Source: SZUA-430 sp046153995
GTDB lineage: Bacteria > Pseudomonadota > Alphaproteobacteria > Micropepsales > Micropepsaceae
Direction of reading: 5' to 3'
Assembly (NCBI GenBank): GCA_046153995.1
Contig: JBJXEH010000124.1
Location: forward strand, 1-15,490
DNA: 15,490 nucleotides
Part shown: in pieces, positions 12,952-15,490 of the stretch
Layout: every line of letters starts with the position of its first letter
Numbering within the stretch: the stretch's first letter is position 1
Program-made: the position numbers and the translations under genes
The notes under the pieces: model-generated
The model's input: only the letters and a program-made list of their open reading frames with translations
What the model was told of the DNA's origin: nothing
Databases searched by the model: none

Positions 12952-13228
12952 ATTGAAACGCCAAGCACGCCAAGCCGCTTGTGTGCGTCTCAGAATGTGG
13001 CGCGCGTCACCGGCGCCGTAGAATCGGTTTCACGCGAGGCAACAAAGCAGCGAAGGGTAGTCAACCGCGCACCGCAGGTGCGCAATCAAACGCTCAGCAG
13101 GCGCTGCGCGCCGAAGAGGGGCGCGTTCGCTGCTTCGTTGCTTCGTGCGAGATTTATTCTATGCAGCCGGTGACGCGCGCCACATTCTGAAACGCACACA
13201 AGCGGCTTGGCGTGCTTGGCGTTTCAAT
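12952..13228. repeat. 277-bp palindrome with 63-bp near-perfect arms
   Basis: The left arm 12952-13014 starts attgaaacgccaagcacgcc. The right arm 13166-13228 is its inverted form with a single mismatch (gtctc against gtttc). Complementarity continues less perfectly inward (ggcaacaaagcagcgaa against gaagcaacgaagcagcgaa), and the centre holds a gcgcacc-gca-ggtgcgc hairpin. It fills nearly all of the gap between purC and the acidic protein gene. No convincing coding frame or target-site duplication is seen. It is unrelated in sequence to elements R1-R6. Confidence 0.9.
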
Positions 13229-13237
13229 TTAAAGGTT

Positions 13238-14116
13238 TCAGCCCGCCAGCAACCGAAGTGCCTCTTGGTACTTCTGCGACGTCTTTGCCAGCACGTCCGG
13301 CGGCAGATGCGGGGCCGGCGCTTTCTTGTTCCACGGTTGGCTCTCCAGCCAGTCGCGGACGAATTGTTTGTCGAATGAGGGGGGGCTGATGCCGGTGCGG
13401 TATTGGCTTGCCGGCCAGAAGCGGGAGGAGTCCGGCGTTAGGGCTTCGTCGATCAGGTGGAGCTTGCCCGAAGCATCCGTGCCGAATTCGAACTTCGTGT
13501 CGGCGATGATGATGCCGCGCGTGGCGGCGTAGTCCGACGCCTCTTTATAAAGGCGCAGCGACGCGTCGCGCACTTGCGCCGCGTAGTCGGCGCCGACGAT
13601 CGCCGCTGCCTCACCGTACGAGATGTTTTCGTCGTGCGCGCCGGCCGGGGCCTTTGTCGCGGGCGTGAAGATGGGCTCGGGCAGCTTCGCCGCTTGGGGC
13701 AAACCGCGCGGCAGTTCGACGCCGCAGATCGCGCCCGTGGCCTGGTAGTCCTTCCACCCCGACCCCGCGACGTAGCCGCGCACGACCGCCTCGATCATCA
13801 ACGGCGTGAGCCGCTTGACCACCATCGCGCGGCCCGCGACCTGGTCGCGCTCATCCGGTGCCACCACGGTTTCGGGCGCGATGCCGGTGACGTGGGTGGC
13901 GATCACGTGGCCGAGTTTTTCGAACCAGAAGTGCGAGAGGGCCGTCAGCACCCGCCCCTTCTCAGGGATCGGGTCGGGCAAGATGACGTCGAACGCGGAC
14001 AGGCGGTCGGTCTGCACCACCAGCAACCGGTCGGCGCCAATAGCATAAATGTCACGCACCTTGCCCCGGTGGAGGAAGGGCAACGATTTCAGGTTCGTTT
14101 CAAAGACCGGCTTCAT
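13238..14116 (-). CDS. purC: Phosphoribosylaminoimidazole-succinocarboxamide synthase (SAICAR synthetase)
   Basis: The product is 292 residues. It catalyses ATP-dependent joining of aspartate to CAIR in de novo purine synthesis, in the cytoplasm. Diagnostic stretches: HRGKVRDIYAIGADRLLVVQ at the N-terminal ATP-binding region (17-36), SAFDVILPDPIPEKG (39-53), VVKRLTPLMIEAVVRGYVAG (98-117) with GSGWKDY, and LPQAAKLPEPIFTPATKAPA with HDENIS. IIADTKFEFG and LIDEALTPDSSRFWP follow near the end. The length fits the long (about 300-residue) SAICAR synthetase class rather than the 240-residue E. coli form. ATG 14116 is at the conserved N-terminus; no good Shine-Dalgarno sequence is visible. It is divergent from the methyltransferase. 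No other pur gene is in the window. Confidence 0.96.
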   Translation of the reverse strand: MKPVFETNLKSLPFLHRGKVRDIYAIGADRLLVVQTDRLSAFDVILPDPIPEKGRVLTALSHFWFEKLGHVIATHVTGIAPETVVAPDERDQVAGRAMVVKRLTPLMIEAVVRGYVAGSGWKDYQATGAICGVELPRGLPQAAKLPEPIFTPATKAPAGAHDENISYGEAAAIVGADYAAQVRDASLRLYKEASDYAATRGIIIADTKFEFGTDASGKLHLIDEALTPDSSRFWPASQYRTGISPPSFDKQFVRDWLESQPWNKKAPAPHLPPDVLAKTSQKYQEALRLLAG

Positions 14117-14188
14117 GCGGGGCCCAAGAGGTTAAAGAGTGTGGGCCAACGGATACGCCAGGGCCAACGCAATTGCGACAGAGATTCT

Positions 14189-14218
14189 TGCTTGGGCTCA
14201 GGGCCCTTGTGTATCTTT
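14189..14218 (+). promoter_or_regulatory. Probable promoter of the methyltransferase gene
   Basis: TTGCTT (14189-14194) and TATCTT (14213-14218) are 18 bases apart. The -10 region TGTATCTT and the -35/spacer start (TTGC..GGGC) are shared with the promoter at 15134-15163, which makes both calls more credible. Confidence 0.5.
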
Positions 14219-14278
14219 CGGCGCGCCCGGCTGACCGTCACGTGCGCTTGGCAATTTCGCGAAAGGGCGATGAGACCC

Positions 14279-15124
14279 ATGGAGCATGAAGAGAGCTCCT
14301 ACATCAGGCAGCAGCGGGAACGTGAAACCGCCGTGCGCGAGGCGCAGGCGCAGATCGATTCCGTGGTCAAGCAACTGCTCGCGCTGCCCGAGGCGCAGCT
14401 GCCGCCCGTTTGGATGATGCAGAAGATCGGCAGCCACTCGCCGCAGCATTTCAAGAATACGGCGTCGTGGTCGTTCGTCGAGCTGGTGCGGCGCGGCAAG
14501 CTGTCGTCGCTGTCGCGCGTGATCGATATCGGCAGCGGGTGCGGGCGGCTTGCCATACCGTTTTCGCTGCTGATCAAAGAGGGCGAATACTTCGGCACCG
14601 ACGTGTTCGAAGACGGCATCACCTGGTGCACGCAGACCGTCACGCCCGCGAACCCGCGGTTCAAGTTCTTCCTGCAGAAGGTCGAGAACAACTATTACTT
14701 CGGCGGCGACATCAAAGCGTCGAGCAACATCTCGCTCAGCTTTGCGCAGACGGACTCGATCGACTTTACGTTCGCGATATCGGTGTTCACGCATTTGGTG
14801 GAGGCCGACGCCGAAACCTATTTCCGCGAGATCGCGCGCTGTCTCAAGCCGGACGGCCTGGCCTATCTGACAGCGTTCATCATCGATCGGTCGTTCCCGG
14901 ACTTTGTGAAGCGCACGGGGTTGCACACGGCGGTTGCGGAGGTTTCGCCCGGCCACTATCAGGCCTATACGGGACAGGACTTCTTCGCCGGGTACACGTT
15001 CGACCGCTGGCGCGCGCTGCTTGCCCAAGCGGGGCTTGAGATCAGCGGCTTCGACCCCGGCACGTGGGCGGAAAAGCGCGGCGCCATGCACTATCAGGAC
15101 ACGTTCCTCGTTACCAAGAAATAG
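14279..15124 (+). CDS. Class I SAM-dependent methyltransferase
   Basis: The product is 281 residues from ATG 14279. An N-terminal helical, Gln/Arg/Glu-rich region (about 1-50, QQRERETAVREAQAQIDSVV) precedes the Rossmann methyltransferase domain. Motif I is VIDIGSGCG at 81-89. GTDVFEDGITWC follows as the second strand acidic motif, then the IDFTFAISVFTHLVE motif and EIARCLKPDGLAYLTAFI, as in Methyltransf_11/25 enzymes. The substrate is unknown. Related proteins often act on sugars, lipids or small molecules, and the C-terminal DFFAGYTFDRWRALLAQAGL is typical of such enzymes. Start: AAAGGG lies 11 bases before ATG 14279; an ATG at 14270 is only two bases from it and so less likely. It is divergent from purC. 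Confidence 0.87.
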   Translation: MEHEESSYIRQQRERETAVREAQAQIDSVVKQLLALPEAQLPPVWMMQKIGSHSPQHFKNTASWSFVELVRRGKLSSLSRVIDIGSGCGRLAIPFSLLIKEGEYFGTDVFEDGITWCTQTVTPANPRFKFFLQKVENNYYFGGDIKASSNISLSFAQTDSIDFTFAISVFTHLVEADAETYFREIARCLKPDGLAYLTAFIIDRSFPDFVKRTGLHTAVAEVSPGHYQAYTGQDFFAGYTFDRWRALLAQAGLEISGFDPGTWAEKRGAMHYQDTFLVTKK

Positions 15125-15133
15125 CGGGATTTC

Positions 15134-15163
15134 TTGCGCGGGCAAAAGCAGAGCGTGTATCTT
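15134..15163 (+). promoter_or_regulatory. Probable promoter of the membrane-anchored protein gene
   Basis: TTGCGC (15134-15139) and TATCTT (15158-15163) are 18 bases apart, closely matching the layout and letters of the methyltransferase promoter at 14189-14218. It starts about 10 bases after the methyltransferase stop. Confidence 0.5.
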
Positions 15164-15203
15164 CCGCCCGCTTAAGTGGCACACTTCGAAACGGTGAGTA
15201 GCG

Positions 15204-15490
15204 ATGGGACGCTTTGGACTGATTGCGGGCGCCGCGGTTCTTATTCTGGCGGCAGCCGGCGCGTTCTTTTGGAAGGACATACTGAGGCTAACGGGACAGG
15301 TCTCTGAGGAGCAGCTGGTGACGGACTTGAAGACCGCAGCCGCAGGCGGTGGATACGCGGTGACGTTCGCAGGCGCGGACGCCGCGAAGTGGCAAGTGGG
15401 CGACGGCCATCAGCTGGAAAAGTTCAGCGTCGACAACGGTGTGACGGCGTTTGCCAGGTTGACGAGCGCGGTGCCGTTGAATGCGGAGAC
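15204..15490 (+). CDS. Membrane-anchored protein of unknown function, N-terminal part
   Basis: The frame starts at ATG 15204, with GGTGAG five bases upstream, and runs open to the window end (95 residues). Residues 4-22 (FGLIAGAAVLILAAAGAFFW) form an N-terminal membrane anchor or uncleaved signal. The rest (VSEEQLVTDLKTAAAGGGYA, then VTFAGADAAKWQVGDGHQLE) is presumably periplasmic and soluble. No family was recognised from this fragment. Confidence 0.75.
   Translation, partial: MGRFGLIAGAAVLILAAAGAFFWKDILRLTGQVSEEQLVTDLKTAAAGGGYAVTFAGADAAKWQVGDGHQLEKFSVDNGVTAFARLTSAVPLNAE

Noticed and set aside
13015..13165. Possible tRNA or other known RNA inside the palindrome
   Set aside because: I could not find a cloverleaf with a T-loop (GTTCRANNC) or a CCA end; only local hairpins are visible.
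12859..13173. Plus-strand open frame across the long palindrome
   Set aside because: It runs into the palindrome, has no family pattern and no convincing ribosome site. The inverted repeat itself explains the sequence.
13457..14269. Long plus-strand open frame running through the purC region into the methyltransferase
   Set aside because: This part is the antisense shadow of purC, rich in Arg/His/Gly with no domain pattern. Only the section from about 14270 onward is a real protein.

Overview
The window reads as a GC-rich alphaproteobacterial chromosome segment. A Caulobacterales or Hyphomonadaceae-like host is the best guess, from a GcrA-like regulator, the codon use and the gene types; this is inference, since no rRNA or other taxonomic marker is present. 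Housekeeping and accessory genes are interleaved with two small phage-derived modules and an unusually dense family of palindromic repeats.

Layout. Positions 1-385 (minus) hold the N-terminus of a Cj0069-like protein. Positions 674-4252 (minus) form a phage-type replication/regulation block. In transcription order it is a GcrA-like zinc-finger regulator, a DnaB-type helicase, a winged-helix replication-type protein and a DUF6362 protein. It is divergent from a CI/LexA-like S24 repressor (4466-5164, plus). Then come an MFS transporter (minus), a two-gene unit for a small secreted protein and a 57-residue membrane protein (plus), and a frameshifted DUF559 nuclease gene (minus). These are followed by a membrane histidine kinase (minus) divergent from a secreted EF-hand/RTX-type protein (plus). 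A DUF4258/HTH toxin-antitoxin-like operon (minus) is next. A second phage-like block (11751-12866, minus) encodes a holin-like protein, a lipoprotein and two small unknown proteins, with ATGA overlaps. Last are purC (minus), a SAM methyltransferase (plus) and the start of a membrane-anchored protein (plus, cut by the window end). No capsid, tail, terminase or integrase gene is visible, so the phage parts look like remnants or domesticated pieces.

Repeats dominate the non-coding space. A palindromic element with outer arms ctgtccctcatccgtctcg / cgagacggatgagggacag and nested hairpins occurs at six loci (512, 2082, 3638, 5177, 7011 and 7691), two of them composite. Its hairpin stems carry compensatory base changes between copies. 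It reaches into coding sequence. It supplies the last ~85 residues of the GcrA-like protein, the C-terminal ends of the DUF6362 and MFS proteins, and the only Shine-Dalgarno-like sequence before dnaB. Two copies face each other across the DUF559 gene. A second repeat type is built of 7-bp units (CGGAANA, inverted, at 1113 and 4274; TGACTCN, tandem, at 1595). A separate 277-bp palindrome with 63-bp arms (one mismatch) lies between purC and the second phage block.

How the genes may work together: the S24 repressor probably controls the divergent GcrA-like/DnaB operon. A perfect DnaA box on the start codon of that operon would link it to host replication control. The DUF4258/HTH pair probably autoregulates through two small palindromes at its promoter.
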